DNA from: JAGNZR01 sp051659505
GTDB lineage: Bacteria > Fusobacteriota > Fusobacteriia > Fusobacteriales > Fusobacteriaceae
Direction of reading: 5' to 3'
Length of the DNA stretch: 64,000 nt
Assembly: GCA_051659505.1 (NCBI GenBank)
Contig: JBOFOQ010000075.1
Coordinates: forward strand, 1-64,000
The position numbers were made by a program, and so were the translations under genes. Of this stretch, positions 1-9,622 are shown piece after piece. The notes below the pieces were generated by a model, which saw nothing but the letters and a program-made list of their open reading frames with translations, was not told where the DNA came from and ran no database searches. How positions within the stretch are numbered: the stretch's first letter is position 1; every line of letters begins with the position of its first letter.

Positions 1-139
1 AGAGATGAAAAAAGGAATAATAAAAATAGGAAAACATGAAGAAAAAGAACTGAATTACCATTACAATGAGAATAATAAAATTATTGGTGGTGATTACCAA
101 AGTAAAATATGGGGAATAGACTTATTCGAAAAACTATAG
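1..139 (+). CDS. C-terminal part of an unrecognised protein (cut by window start)
   Basis: An open frame runs from base 2 to a TAG stop at 137-139, giving 45 visible residues. They are hydrophilic and Lys/Glu/Asn-rich and end in WGIDLFEKL. A Met codon lies at 5-7, but no upstream sequence is available to judge whether it is a start, so I treat the gene as truncated by the window edge. I do not recognise the family from this tail. It is followed by an AT-rich stretch with a TATAAT at 184-189 that probably belongs to secG. Confidence 0.55.
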   Translation, partial: EMKKGIIKIGKHEEKELNYHYNENNKIIGGDYQSKIWGIDLFEKL

Positions 140-218
140 TAAACAGTTAAAAAATTTTTCTTTTAATTTTCATAGTTTTATTATATAATATAACATAAAA
201 TAAAATACGGAGGAAAAT

Positions 219-443
219 ATGGAAAGTTTAGTAACAGTAGTACTTTTTATATCTGCAATAGCTTTAATAGGATTAGTTCTGATTCAACCAGATAGAAGCA
301 ATGGAATGACATCTAGTATGGGAACAGGAGCTTCTACAACAATTTTTGGTATATCGAAAGATGGGGGACCACTAGCTAAAGCAACAACAATAGCTGCAAT
401 AATATTTATAGTTTCTGCACTTGTTCTATATATTATAAAATAA
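219..443 (+). CDS. secG: Protein translocase subunit SecG
   Basis: Small inner-membrane subunit of the SecYEG protein-export channel. The 74-residue product has the SecG layout: a first membrane helix at about residues 4-23, a cytoplasmic loop with the family-like LIQPDRSNGM and a Gly/Ser/Thr-rich GTGASTTIFG stretch, and a second helix at about 52-73. An AGGAGG-type ribosome site (ACGGAGG) sits just before the ATG. A TATAAT at 184-189 is a plausible -10, without a good -35. The gene is monocistronic in appearance because a strong hairpin terminator follows. Confidence 0.95.
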   Translation: MESLVTVVLFISAIALIGLVLIQPDRSNGMTSSMGTGASTTIFGISKDGGPLAKATTIAAIIFIVSALVLYIIK

Positions 444-449
444 TGTAAG

Positions 450-485
450 AGGCGTATTGCCAGTCAATACGCCTTTTATTTTTTA
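450..485 (+). terminator. Rho-independent terminator of secG
   Basis: Perfect 10-bp stem AGGCGTATTG / CAATACGCCT with a 5-base loop (460-464), followed directly by a T-rich run TTTATTTTTT. It ends the secG transcript just ahead of the rarA ribosome site. Confidence 0.9.
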
Positions 486-496
486 GAGAGGAGTAA

Positions 497-1729
497 ATGA
501 AAAATATATTTAGTGATAATCAGGAAAATTCTCAGCCACTAGCTCTAAAATTAAGACCAACATCTTTAGATGATTTTGTAGGTCAAGATAAAATTTTAGG
601 TCCTGGTAAAGTTTTGAGAAAACTTATAGAGCAAAAGAAACTAACTAATTCAATATTTTATGGACCACCAGGAGTGGGGAAAACATCTTTAGGTGAAATT
701 ATATCTAAGGAGTTGTCGTATAATTTTGAAATTTTAAATGCAACAACATCTGGAGTTACAGAGTTAAAATCTGTTGTTGAAAAAGCAAAAAAAAATTTAG
801 AGTACTATGGCAAAAAAACAATATTATTTTTAGATGAGATTCATAGATTTAATAAATTGCAACAAGATTCACTTCTTTCTAGTACAGAGTCTGGAACAAT
901 AATACTAATAGGTGCTACAACAGAAAATCCATATTATAATCTTAATAATGCTCTTCTTTCAAGAGTTTTAGTATTTGAGTTTAAACCTCTAACTGATAAG
1001 AATATAGAACAAATACTAAAAAGAGGCATAAAATATTTAGAATTAGATAATGTACCAGAAAAGTTGATAGAAATAATAATTTCCATGTCTAGAGGAGATA
1101 GCAGAGTAGCAATAAATTATCTAGAATTATATGAAAATGTAGGGAAAGGTTTAGACGATGATGAACTTTTAGAAATTTTCACTGAAAGAAGATCTAGTTT
1201 TCATAAAGAAGAGGATAAATATAATATAATTTCAGCTATGATAAAAAGTATAAGAGGAAGCGATCCAGATAGTTCTGTTTATTGGATGGGTCAACTTTTA
1301 AACGGTGGGGAAGACCCTAGGTATGTAGCAAGGAGACTAACTATTTTAGCTAGTGAGGATATTGGAATGGCAAATCCTGAGGCTCTTCTTATGGCAACTT
1401 CAGCCCTTACAGCAAGTGAAAGAATAGGAATGCCTGAAATTAGAATAATTTTAGCACAAGTAGCTATTTATTTAGCTATATCAACAAAGAGCCCGTCATG
1501 CTATAATGCTATAAATAATGTGCTAGAAGATTTGAAAAACAATGAAATAGAAAAAGTACCAAGGCATATAGATTCAAATGCACAGGGGTATAAATATCCT
1601 CATGACTTTCCAAATAGTTTTGTTATACAAAAATACTCTGAGAAATATGGAGCTTACTATATTCCAGGAGATAACAGAAATGAAAAGTTAATAAAAGAAA
1701 AACAAGAAAAGCTATGGAAAATTAAATAA
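497..1729 (+). CDS. rarA: Replication-associated recombination protein A (MgsA/RarA AAA+ ATPase)
   Basis: AAA+ ATPase of the clamp-loader-like RarA/MgsA/WRNIP1 family, which acts at stalled replication forks. Visible motifs are the Walker A GPPGVGKTS (residues 56-64), Walker B ILFLDEIHRF (about 110-119), the sensor motif GATTENP and the family C-terminal block with NGGEDPRYVARRL and HIDSNAQGYKYPHDFPN. The length of 410 residues is normal. An AGAGAGGAG ribosome site precedes the ATG. It sits 13 bases upstream of hisS; the order rarA, hisS, aspS resembles the Bacillus yrvN-aspS-hisS neighbourhood. Confidence 0.95.
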   Translation: MKNIFSDNQENSQPLALKLRPTSLDDFVGQDKILGPGKVLRKLIEQKKLTNSIFYGPPGVGKTSLGEIISKELSYNFEILNATTSGVTELKSVVEKAKKNLEYYGKKTILFLDEIHRFNKLQQDSLLSSTESGTIILIGATTENPYYNLNNALLSRVLVFEFKPLTDKNIEQILKRGIKYLELDNVPEKLIEIIISMSRGDSRVAINYLELYENVGKGLDDDELLEIFTERRSSFHKEEDKYNIISAMIKSIRGSDPDSSVYWMGQLLNGGEDPRYVARRLTILASEDIGMANPEALLMATSALTASERIGMPEIRIILAQVAIYLAISTKSPSCYNAINNVLEDLKNNEIEKVPRHIDSNAQGYKYPHDFPNSFVIQKYSEKYGAYYIPGDNRNEKLIKEKQEKLWKIK

Positions 1730-1742
1730 AGCGAGGTAAAAT

Positions 1743-2981
1743 ATGGAACTTATAAAAGGAGTTAGAGGAACTAAAGACATTTATGGAACTACAAGTATAA
1801 AATATAATTATGTTACAGAAAATGCAGCGAAATTTTTTGATAACTATGGCTACGGAATGATAAAAACTCCAATATTTGAAGAAACAGCATTGTTTAAAAG
1901 GGGTATAGGAGAAGGAACAGATGTTGTAGATAAAGAGATGTATACTTTTGTAGATAAAGGAAATAGAAGTATAACTCTAAGACCAGAAGGGACTGCCTCA
2001 GTTGTTAGAGCATATTTAGAGAATAAAATTTATGGACAAGAAGAAGTAAGTAGATTTTACTACATAGGTTCTATGTTTAGATATGAAAGACCTCAAGCTG
2101 GAAGACAAAGAGAGTTTAATCAAATTGGTGTTGAAGTATTAGGTGAAAGTTCACCTATACTAGATGCAGAAGTTATTGCTATGAGCTATAAATTTTTAGA
2201 AAAAATTAAAATAACAGACTTAGAACTTGTAATTAATTCTGTTGGAGGAAATGAGTCGCGTTCTAGATATAGAAATGAACTTTTAAAATTTCTAAAACCA
2301 TTAGAAGAAGAACTGTGTGAAGACTGTAAAAATAGAAAAGAACATAATCCACTTAGAGTGTTAGATTGCAAAAATGAAAAATGCAAATCTCTCACTAAAG
2401 AAGCTCCTAGTATAATTGATTGCTTAAATATAGAGGAAAAAAATCACTATGAAGAGCTAAAAAAATACTTGAAAATATTTGGTATAAATTATAGAGAAGA
2501 CTCAAGACTTGTAAGAGGATTAGACTACTATTCTGGAACTGTTTATGAAGTTATAACTAATAAGTTAGGAGCTCAAGGAACTGTTTTAGGCGGTGGAAGA
2601 TATGATAATTTACTAAAACAATTAGGAGATAAAGAGATTCCAGCTTTTGGTTATGCTGCAGGAGTAGAACGAATTATGATGCTTTTAGATGATTTTCCTT
2701 TAAATTTACCTAAAGTGTATATAGCTTGGGTAGGAGAGGAAAGTGTAGAAATAGCTATGAAAATAGCTAATGACCTAAGAGTAGCTGGAGTAAAAACTGT
2801 AGTGGAGTATTCAGAAAAAAGTATAAAGACACAAATGAAAAAAGCTGATAAATTAGGTGTTGATTATACTATATTAATAGACAAAAATGATGTAGATAAT
2901 AATAAATATATATTAAAAGATTTTAAAAATAGAGAACAATTTGAACTTACATTAGAAGAGATAAAGGAGAGACTATTATGA
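1743..2981 (+). CDS. hisS: Histidine-tRNA ligase
   Basis: Class II aminoacyl-tRNA synthetase that charges tRNA-His in the cytoplasm. The product has 412 residues, close to the family norm. Motif 2 is seen as FRYERPQAGRQREFNQ (about 112-127), the histidine-specific signature LVRGLDYYSG lies near residue 257, and the anticodon-binding domain occupies roughly the last 90 residues. A small Cys-rich insertion (CEDCKNR, LDCKNEKC) between the motifs, around residues 192-214, could bind zinc. Its stop overlaps the start of aspS by four bases (ATGA), so the two are translationally coupled. Confidence 0.97.
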   Translation: MELIKGVRGTKDIYGTTSIKYNYVTENAAKFFDNYGYGMIKTPIFEETALFKRGIGEGTDVVDKEMYTFVDKGNRSITLRPEGTASVVRAYLENKIYGQEEVSRFYYIGSMFRYERPQAGRQREFNQIGVEVLGESSPILDAEVIAMSYKFLEKIKITDLELVINSVGGNESRSRYRNELLKFLKPLEEELCEDCKNRKEHNPLRVLDCKNEKCKSLTKEAPSIIDCLNIEEKNHYEELKKYLKIFGINYREDSRLVRGLDYYSGTVYEVITNKLGAQGTVLGGGRYDNLLKQLGDKEIPAFGYAAGVERIMMLLDDFPLNLPKVYIAWVGEESVEIAMKIANDLRVAGVKTVVEYSEKSIKTQMKKADKLGVDYTILIDKNDVDNNKYILKDFKNREQFELTLEEIKERLL

Positions 2982-4765
2982 TTTATAAAACGCATAACTT
3001 AGGAGAGTTAAGACCTAATAATATTGGTGAAAAAGTAACTTTATCAGGTTGGATAGATACAAAAAGAGATTTAGGTGGCTTAACTTTTATAGATTTAAGA
3101 GATAGAGAGGGAAGAACTCAAATAGTTTTTGATATAGATGTAGCAGATAAAGAAGTAGTAGAGTCAGCTCAAAAATTAAAAAATGAATCAGTTATAAAAG
3201 TTTCGGGAATAGTGAGAGAAAGATATAGCAAAAATATGAATATCCCAACAGGTGAAATAGAAATATTTGCAACTGAGTTGGAAGTTTTAAATGCTTGTGA
3301 TGTTTTACCTTTTCAAGTTTCAGGGAATGAAAATGTAAGTGAAACTATGAGATTAAAATATAGATATTTAGATATGAGAAGACCTCAAATGTTAAATAAT
3401 CTTAAAATGAGACATAAAATGATTATGTCAATAAGAAATTATATGGACGAGCAAGAGTTTTTAGATATAGATACTCCTATTTTAACAAAATCAACTCCAG
3501 AAGGAGCAAGAGATTTCTTAGTGCCTAGTAGAATATCTCAAGGGGAATTTTATGCTTTACCTCAGTCACCACAATTATTTAAACAATTACTTATGATAGG
3601 TGGAATAGAAAAATATTTCCAAATAGCTAAGTGTTTTAGAGATGAAGATTTAAGAGCAGATAGACAACCTGAATTTACTCAGTTAGATATAGAAATGTCC
3701 TTTGTAACACAAAATGATATAATGGACACAATAGAGGGCTTAGCTAAAAGAGTGTTTAAAAATGTAACAGGGGAAGAAGCTAATTATTCCTTTGAAAAAA
3801 TGCCGTATTTTGAGGCTATGGAAAGATATGGTTCTGATAAACCAGATGTAAGGTTTGACGTTGAGTTAAGAGATTTAACAGATATAGTGAAAGATGCAGG
3901 ATTTACAGCATTTAAGAATTGTGTAGAAAATGGTGGAGTAGTTAAATGTGTTGTTGCTCCAGGTGCAGCAGAAAAATTTAGTAGAAAAATAATTGGAGAA
4001 TATGAAGATTATGTCAAAACATACTTTAATGCAAAAGGAATGGCGTATATAAAAATTACTGAAGAGGGAGTTAACTCACCCCTTGCAAAGTTTTTTACTG
4101 AAGAGGAAATGAACGCTATTGTTAAAAGAAGTGGAGCAGTTATTGGAGATATAATATTGATTATAGCTGATGTAAAAAAAGTTGTATATGGTGCTCTTGG
4201 AGCACTGAGATTAAGAATAGGAAAAGAATTGAACCTTATAAATAATGATGAGTTTAAATTCCTATGGATAGTTGATTTTCCAATGTTTGAATACTCTGAA
4301 GAGGAAGGAAGATATCAAGCTCAACACCACCCTTTCACTTCAATAAAAACAGAAGATATGGAATTGTTTATGTCTGGAGAGATGGAAGATATCAGAACTA
4401 ACTCTTATGATATGGTCTTAAATGGTTCTGAGATTGGAGGCGGTTCTATTAGAATTTTTAATCCAGAAGTTCAGGCGAGAGTTTTTGAGAAATTAGGACT
4501 TTCTGAAGAAGAAGCAAGAGATAAATTTGGATTTTTCATAGATGCATTTAAATATGGGGCACCACCACACGGTGGACTAGCATTTGGAATTGACAGATGG
4601 CTTATGGTAATGTTAAAAGAAACTTCTATAAGAGATGTAATACCTTTTCCTAAAACAAATAAAGGGCAATGTTTAATGACAGAAGCTCCTGGGAAAGTAG
4701 ATGAAAAACAACTGATGGAGCTTTCATTAAAAGTTATATTAGATGAAGAGAAAAATAAAATTTAA
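2978..4765 (+). CDS. aspS: Aspartate-tRNA ligase
   Basis: Class II synthetase for tRNA-Asp (possibly also tRNA-Asn; which one cannot be told from the sequence). At 595 residues it has the long bacterial layout: an N-terminal OB-fold anticodon domain (about 1-105), the catalytic core with FRDEDLRADRQPEFTQLDIE and motif 3 GLAFGIDRWLM, and a GAD-type insertion between them. It overlaps hisS by four bases. Downstream comes a promoter and a structured RNA rather than another coding gene. Confidence 0.97.
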   Translation: MIYKTHNLGELRPNNIGEKVTLSGWIDTKRDLGGLTFIDLRDREGRTQIVFDIDVADKEVVESAQKLKNESVIKVSGIVRERYSKNMNIPTGEIEIFATELEVLNACDVLPFQVSGNENVSETMRLKYRYLDMRRPQMLNNLKMRHKMIMSIRNYMDEQEFLDIDTPILTKSTPEGARDFLVPSRISQGEFYALPQSPQLFKQLLMIGGIEKYFQIAKCFRDEDLRADRQPEFTQLDIEMSFVTQNDIMDTIEGLAKRVFKNVTGEEANYSFEKMPYFEAMERYGSDKPDVRFDVELRDLTDIVKDAGFTAFKNCVENGGVVKCVVAPGAAEKFSRKIIGEYEDYVKTYFNAKGMAYIKITEEGVNSPLAKFFTEEEMNAIVKRSGAVIGDIILIIADVKKVVYGALGALRLRIGKELNLINNDEFKFLWIVDFPMFEYSEEEGRYQAQHHPFTSIKTEDMELFMSGEMEDIRTNSYDMVLNGSEIGGGSIRIFNPEVQARVFEKLGLSEEEARDKFGFFIDAFKYGAPPHGGLAFGIDRWLMVMLKETSIRDVIPFPKTNKGQCLMTEAPGKVDEKQLMELSLKVILDEEKNKI

Positions 4766-4773
4766 AAATACAG

Positions 4774-4802
4774 TTGAAAAAATTTTTTTTTAATGTTATA
4801 AT
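4774..4802 (+). promoter_or_regulatory. Sigma-70 promoter of the structured RNA downstream of aspS
   Basis: TTGAAA (4774-4779), a 17-base spacer and a perfect TATAAT (4797-4802). This predicts transcription starting near 4808-4810, exactly where the RNA's closing helix begins. It is one of the cleanest promoters in the window. Confidence 0.85.
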
Positions 4803-4807
4803 CCAGT

Positions 4808-5046
4808 AAAGAATAAGAAAAATCTGACTTATACGCTATTTTCACGAGGTTTTGGGCCTAATGTCGTCACTGGAACTGGCGCTGCTTTTTATACATCAGT
4901 TAAGTCACGAAACCCCTTTTGGTTTACGGACCCTGTACATAAATAGTAACTGGTTACCACCGTATAGTACTGGCGACTAAAACTATACTGAAGGCGGTAA
5001 GTTGGATTTATTCTTTAACTGGGCAATAATGCCCATTTTTTTTTAT
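4808..5046 (+). ncRNA. ssrS: Structured small RNA, probably 6S RNA (SsrS), with its terminator
   Basis: A stretch of about 210 bases with no good ORF and much higher G+C than its flanks, preceded by a strong promoter. Its two ends pair into a long rod: 4807-4816 with 5008-5017, then GACTTAT..CGC (4826-4836) with GCGGTAAGTT (4994-5003). Inside are smaller hairpins, such as TATAGT/ACTATA near 4962-4988 and CGAAACC/GGTTT(A)CG near 4908-4929. This rod with closing stem and interrupted centre fits 6S RNA, the RNA polymerase-binding RNA. In Bacillus the 6S-1 gene (bsrA) also lies beside aspS. The family assignment rests on architecture and synteny, not on a covariance-model hit. TGGGCA/TGCCCA with a T run (5020-5046) is its terminator. 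Confidence 0.6.
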
Positions 5047-5100
5047 TTTATAATTTTAAATTATGGAAGATGTTCCAATACTATATAAGAGGTGAATGAT

Positions 5101-6816
5101 TTGGTTAAATTAATAGATAAAAAAATTGCTGAAATATTTGAAACTACCATGAAAAACATATATCCAGAATTAACATTTAAACCAGTGGAAATAACAGTGG
5201 CAACTAATGAAAAGTTTGGAGATTTTCAAACAAATTTTGCCATGATGAATACAAAAACATTAGGAAAATCCCCTAGAGCCATAGCAGAGGAAGTTGTTGG
5301 AAATTTAATAAACAATGATATTATTGAAAAGTTAGAAATAGCTGGCCCTGGATTTATAAATATATATTTAAAAAATGAATTTTTAAGTGAGTATGTAAAA
5401 AAAGTTGCAACAGAAGGAGTGGATTTTTCTTTTTTAAATAGAAAAGGAAAAGTAATAATTGATTATTCTTCCCCTAATATAGCTAAAAGAATGCATATAG
5501 GACATTTGAGATCAACAATTATTGGAGACTCTGTTAAAAGAATTTATAATTATTTAGGTTATGAAACTATAGCAGATAACCATATTGGAGACTGGGGAAC
5601 ACAGTTTGGAAAACTTATAATAGGGTATAGAAATTGGTTAGATAAAGATGCATATAAACTAAACCCAATAGAGGAGCTAGAAAGAGTCTATGTGGAATTC
5701 TCTAACAGAGCTGAGCAAGAACCGGCCCTTGAAGAACAAGCTAGATTAGAACTAAAAAAACTACAAGATGGAGAGGCTGAAAACAGTGAACTGTGGAAAG
5801 AGTTTATTGAGGTTTCTTTAAATGAATATAACAAAATGTATAATAGAATGGATGTAAAATTTGATGTTTATAACGGAGAATCTTTCTATAATGATATAAT
5901 GCCTGGTGTTATTACAGAATTAATAGAGAGAAAGATAGCGGTAGAAAGTGAAGGAGCAAAAGTAGTAATATTTTCAGAAGAAGAAAAACTAAATCCATGC
6001 TTAGTACAAAAAAGTGATGGAGCATTTTTATATTCAACTTCTGATATAGCTACAATAAAATATAAGTTAGCAACTTATGATGTGAATAAATTGATATATT
6101 TAACAGATGAGAGACAACAAGATCATTTTAAACAACTTTTTAAAATAACAGAAAAATTAGGATGGGAAGTGGAAAAACAGCATATATGGTTTGGAATTAT
6201 GAGATTTGCTGATGGAGTCTTCTCAACAAGAAAAGGAAATGTAATAAGACTTGAACAACTATTAGATGAAGGAAAAACTAGAGCTTATACTGTAGTAAAT
6301 GAAAAAAATCCTACCTTATCAGAAGAGGAAAAAAATAAAATAGCTGAAATAGTAGGAATGGGAGCTATAAAATATGCGGACCTTTCACAAAATAGACAAA
6401 GTGCTGTTGTTTTTGAGTGGGATAAGGTATTAAGTTTTGAAGGAAATACAGCACCGTATTTACAGTATGCTTATGCTAGAATTAAATCAATTATAAGAAA
6501 AGCAGAAGAAAAAGGAATAACAATAGACTATAAACATAGTATTAACTTTACAAGTACAGAAGAAAGAACTTTAGCTCATCAATTAACACTATTTAATAAT
6601 TTAGTGTTAAAAGCAGCTGAGACTTGTAAGCCAAATTTAATTGCAGACTATATATTTGAACTTTCTAAAAAATTCAATAGTTTCTATAATAGTTGTCCTA
6701 TTCTTAATCAAGAAGCTGATATATTGCAATCTCGACTTTTGCTAGCAAGCTTGACTTCAGAAACAATAAAAACAGGATTATCTCTTTTAGGAATAAAGAC
6801 GTTAGAGAGAATGTAA
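5101..6816 (+). CDS. argS: Arginine-tRNA ligase
   Basis: Class I synthetase that charges tRNA-Arg. The ATP-binding HIGH motif is present as MHIGH at about residues 131-135, with the family N-terminal additional domain before it (EKFGDFQTNFAM) and the STRKGN version of the second signature (GVFSTRKGNVIRL). The DALR anticodon domain forms the C-terminus. About 571 residues. I place the start at TTG 5101 because AGAGGTG (5088-5094) lies six bases upstream; a GTG at 5092 is in frame but falls inside that ribosome site. A terminator follows. Confidence 0.96.
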   Translation: MVKLIDKKIAEIFETTMKNIYPELTFKPVEITVATNEKFGDFQTNFAMMNTKTLGKSPRAIAEEVVGNLINNDIIEKLEIAGPGFINIYLKNEFLSEYVKKVATEGVDFSFLNRKGKVIIDYSSPNIAKRMHIGHLRSTIIGDSVKRIYNYLGYETIADNHIGDWGTQFGKLIIGYRNWLDKDAYKLNPIEELERVYVEFSNRAEQEPALEEQARLELKKLQDGEAENSELWKEFIEVSLNEYNKMYNRMDVKFDVYNGESFYNDIMPGVITELIERKIAVESEGAKVVIFSEEEKLNPCLVQKSDGAFLYSTSDIATIKYKLATYDVNKLIYLTDERQQDHFKQLFKITEKLGWEVEKQHIWFGIMRFADGVFSTRKGNVIRLEQLLDEGKTRAYTVVNEKNPTLSEEEKNKIAEIVGMGAIKYADLSQNRQSAVVFEWDKVLSFEGNTAPYLQYAYARIKSIIRKAEEKGITIDYKHSINFTSTEERTLAHQLTLFNNLVLKAAETCKPNLIADYIFELSKKFNSFYNSCPILNQEADILQSRLLLASLTSETIKTGLSLLGIKTLERM

Positions 6817-6820
6817 GATA

Positions 6821-6852
6821 AAAAAGCTGCTATTATGCAGCTTTTTTATTTT
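6821..6852 (+). terminator. Rho-independent terminator of argS
   Basis: Stem AAAAAGCTGC / GCAGCTTTTT with a 6-base loop TATTAT (6831-6836), continuing into a T-rich tail. It separates argS from rapZ. Confidence 0.9.
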
Positions 6853-6878
6853 TAAAGTTTTGAGATTAGGAGGGAATT

Positions 6879-7778
6879 ATGATAGCTATAGAAAGTTTAG
6901 TAATTGTTACAGGTTTAAGTGGTGCTGGAAAAACATCAGTTTTAAATTTTTTAGAAGATATGGATTATTTAACAATGGATAATCTTCCCTGCACATTAGG
7001 TAAGTTTATAATTGAAAAATATAGTCTTGATCATGAAGAGTTAAAATCCCAAAAAGAAGAAATAAATAAAATAGCAATAGGTTTAGATATAAGGTCCTTT
7101 GAAAAGATTTCAGAATATATAAATTTTCTAGATTTTGTCAAAAAAGTAATTCCTAACAATGAAATAATATTTTTAGAAGCCACAGATGAGGCGATTTTAA
7201 ATAGATATAACTTAACAAGAAGAAAACATCCACTTGAATTTTCTACACTTTTAGAAAATGTAAAACAAGAACGAGATATTATGTATAAAATAAGGGAAAG
7301 AGCGACTAAAATAATTGATACTTCCTATCTTTCGGCTAAGCAATTAGGCGAAAAAATTAAAGAGAATTATTACTTGAAAAATAAAGATTTAAATGAATTA
7401 AATATTCATCTTCAATCTTTTGGTTTTAAGTATGGTATGCCTATAGATTTAGACTTGGTTTTTGATGTTAGATTTTTACCTAACCCTTATTACATAAAGG
7501 AATTAAAGAATAAAAATGGTAAGGATAAAGAAGTTAGAAATTATGTTATGAATAGTGAAGTTTCACAAGAGTTTTATAATAAACTGGTGGATATGATTAA
7601 ATTTTTAATACCTAACTATATAAAAGAAGGGAAAAAACATCTTTCTATAGGTTTTGGATGTAGTGGTGGAAAGCATCGTTCAGTAACTTTTGTAGAACTT
7701 TTTAATAAGGAACTTTCAAAAATAAAAAATATAAAAATATATAAATCAAATAGAGAAGAAGAGAAAGGACACTGGTAA
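6879..7778 (+). CDS. rapZ: RNase adapter protein RapZ (YvcJ family nucleotide-binding protein)
   Basis: P-loop protein of the RapZ/YvcJ family, which binds nucleotides. In Enterobacteria it steers RNase E to GlmZ; in other phyla the target is not well defined. The Walker A is GLSGAGKT (about residues 12-19), with DNLP and FLEATDE in the N-terminal half and the diagnostic C-terminal FGCSGGKHRSV. At 299 residues it is slightly longer than usual. AGGAGGG precedes the ATG. Four bases separate it from uvrC, so the two are cotranscribed. Confidence 0.93.
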   Translation: MIAIESLVIVTGLSGAGKTSVLNFLEDMDYLTMDNLPCTLGKFIIEKYSLDHEELKSQKEEINKIAIGLDIRSFEKISEYINFLDFVKKVIPNNEIIFLEATDEAILNRYNLTRRKHPLEFSTLLENVKQERDIMYKIRERATKIIDTSYLSAKQLGEKIKENYYLKNKDLNELNIHLQSFGFKYGMPIDLDLVFDVRFLPNPYYIKELKNKNGKDKEVRNYVMNSEVSQEFYNKLVDMIKFLIPNYIKEGKKHLSIGFGCSGGKHRSVTFVELFNKELSKIKNIKIYKSNREEEKGHW

Positions 7779-7782
7779 AATT

Positions 7783-9558
7783 ATGAGTATAAATATTGTT
7801 GATATCCCTGAAAATCCAGGGGTTTATATTATGAAAAAAAAATCAGTTGTAATTTATGTAGGAAAAGCTAAAAATTTAAAAAATAGAGTTTCATCATATT
7901 TTAATAGAGAGCATGAAAATAATAAAACAAGAGAATTAGTTAAAAATATTGAAGATATTGAATATATTATTTGTAATAGTGAAATAGATGCACTTGTACT
8001 AGAAAATAATTTAATAAAACAATATTCACCTAAATATAATATAGCTTTAAAAGATCAAAAAACATACCCATATATAAAAATAGGAAATGAAAAATTCCCT
8101 TCCCTAACTATAGTTAGGACAATAAGAGCTTTAGACAGTAAAAAAGGGACTTACTACGGACCTTATCCACATGGAGCTTGGAACTTAAAAAAAGCTTTAC
8201 TTAGAATTTTTAATATTAGAGATTGTAATAGAGATATGGAAAAAAAATATTTAAAACCTTGTTTGAAATATTATATGCATTTTTGCGTTGGACCTTGTGT
8301 TTATAAAAATATAGAAATGGAATATAGTTTAAAAATAGAAGGAATAAAAAAAATTTTAAAAGGTAACGGAAAAGAGTATACAAATGAAATGTATGATAAA
8401 ATGATAAATTATTCTAAGGATATGAAATTTGAAGAAGCACTTGTTCTAAAAAATCAAATAGATGAACTAAAAAATAGTACAATATCACAAATAACAGAAT
8501 TAAAAAATTATATTGATGAAGATTCTTTTGTTTATAAAAAAGTTGATGAAAATGTTTTTGTATTAGTATTGAGCTATAGAGAAGGAAAAATTATAGGAAA
8601 AAATAGTGTAATAATTTCACTAAAAGATAAAATTTATGAAGATTTAAATGAAATGATAATTTTTGCGTACTATTCTAAAAATTTTATTCCTAAAAATATA
8701 GTGTTGGAACCTTCATTAGAAGCATATAAAAGTTTGATGGAAAAATATTTTAATACATATTCAGAAAATAATGTGGAGTTGTTTTTTCCAAAAATAAAAA
8801 GTAGAAAACAAGAAAGTCTATATATGGCGAATTTGAATTTAGAAAAAGATATAGAATCTTATTATAAAAGAAAATCAGTTGTGGAAGAGGGACTTTTACA
8901 TATATACAAAAAATTAGCACTGAAGAAATATCCTAGAAGAATAGAGTGCTTTGACATTTCTAATATTTCAGGAAAGGATGCAGTTGCCTCTATGAGTGTT
9001 GCTATTGAAGGTATTGCTAAAAAAAGTGAATACAGAAAATACAAGATAACTTGTAAAGATACACCAGATGATTTCGCTATGATGGAAGAGGTAATCACAA
9101 GAAGATATTCAAAATTAAAAGAAAGTGAATTTCCAGATATGATTTTAATTGATGGAGGAGTAGGTCAAATAAATGCAGTGGGAAAAATATTAAAAAAATT
9201 AAATAAATTACATTTGATAGATTTATTAAGTTTAGCTAAAAAAGAAGAACTTGTGTATAAATATGGAGAAGCAACTCCGTATGTTCTCGATATGGCAAAA
9301 GAATCTATAAAAATATTTCAAAGAGTAAGGGATGAAGCACATAGATTTGGTGTAACTTATCACAGAAAATTAAGAAGTAAAAGAGTGGTGACATCAGAAC
9401 TTAATGAAATAAAAGGGATAGGAGAAAAAAGAAAATTACTTTTAATTAGTAAATTTAACAGTATAAAAAATATTTTTGAGGCTGATATAGAACAGTTAAA
9501 AAAAATAGTTCCTTTAAGAGTAGCACTAGCGATAAAAGAACATGAAAAAAAGGTTTAA
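7783..9558 (+). CDS. uvrC: Excinuclease ABC subunit C
   Basis: Nuclease subunit of nucleotide excision repair that makes both incisions around lesions held by UvrB. The 591-residue protein shows the N-terminal GIY-YIG nuclease (GVYIMKKK..VIYVGKAKNLKNR), a UVR motif in the region of residues 203-235 that binds UvrB, the RNase H-like domain with IECFDISNISG and LIDGGVGQINA, and a C-terminal helix-hairpin-helix ending (ELNEIKGIGEKR). It is cotranscribed with rapZ. Confidence 0.96.
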   Translation: MSINIVDIPENPGVYIMKKKSVVIYVGKAKNLKNRVSSYFNREHENNKTRELVKNIEDIEYIICNSEIDALVLENNLIKQYSPKYNIALKDQKTYPYIKIGNEKFPSLTIVRTIRALDSKKGTYYGPYPHGAWNLKKALLRIFNIRDCNRDMEKKYLKPCLKYYMHFCVGPCVYKNIEMEYSLKIEGIKKILKGNGKEYTNEMYDKMINYSKDMKFEEALVLKNQIDELKNSTISQITELKNYIDEDSFVYKKVDENVFVLVLSYREGKIIGKNSVIISLKDKIYEDLNEMIIFAYYSKNFIPKNIVLEPSLEAYKSLMEKYFNTYSENNVELFFPKIKSRKQESLYMANLNLEKDIESYYKRKSVVEEGLLHIYKKLALKKYPRRIECFDISNISGKDAVASMSVAIEGIAKKSEYRKYKITCKDTPDDFAMMEEVITRRYSKLKESEFPDMILIDGGVGQINAVGKILKKLNKLHLIDLLSLAKKEELVYKYGEATPYVLDMAKESIKIFQRVRDEAHRFGVTYHRKLRSKRVVTSELNEIKGIGEKRKLLLISKFNSIKNIFEADIEQLKKIVPLRVALAIKEHEKKV

Positions 9559-9622
9559 AAACATTGAAAAATAGAGTATACTATAATTGACTAATATAAA
9601 AAAATAACTGATAGGAGACATT

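Noticed and set aside
4803..5100. T-box leader for argS
   Set aside because: No T-box consensus (AA.GGTGG.ACC.CG) is present; the RNA has its own promoter and terminator well before argS, which fits a stand-alone RNA better.
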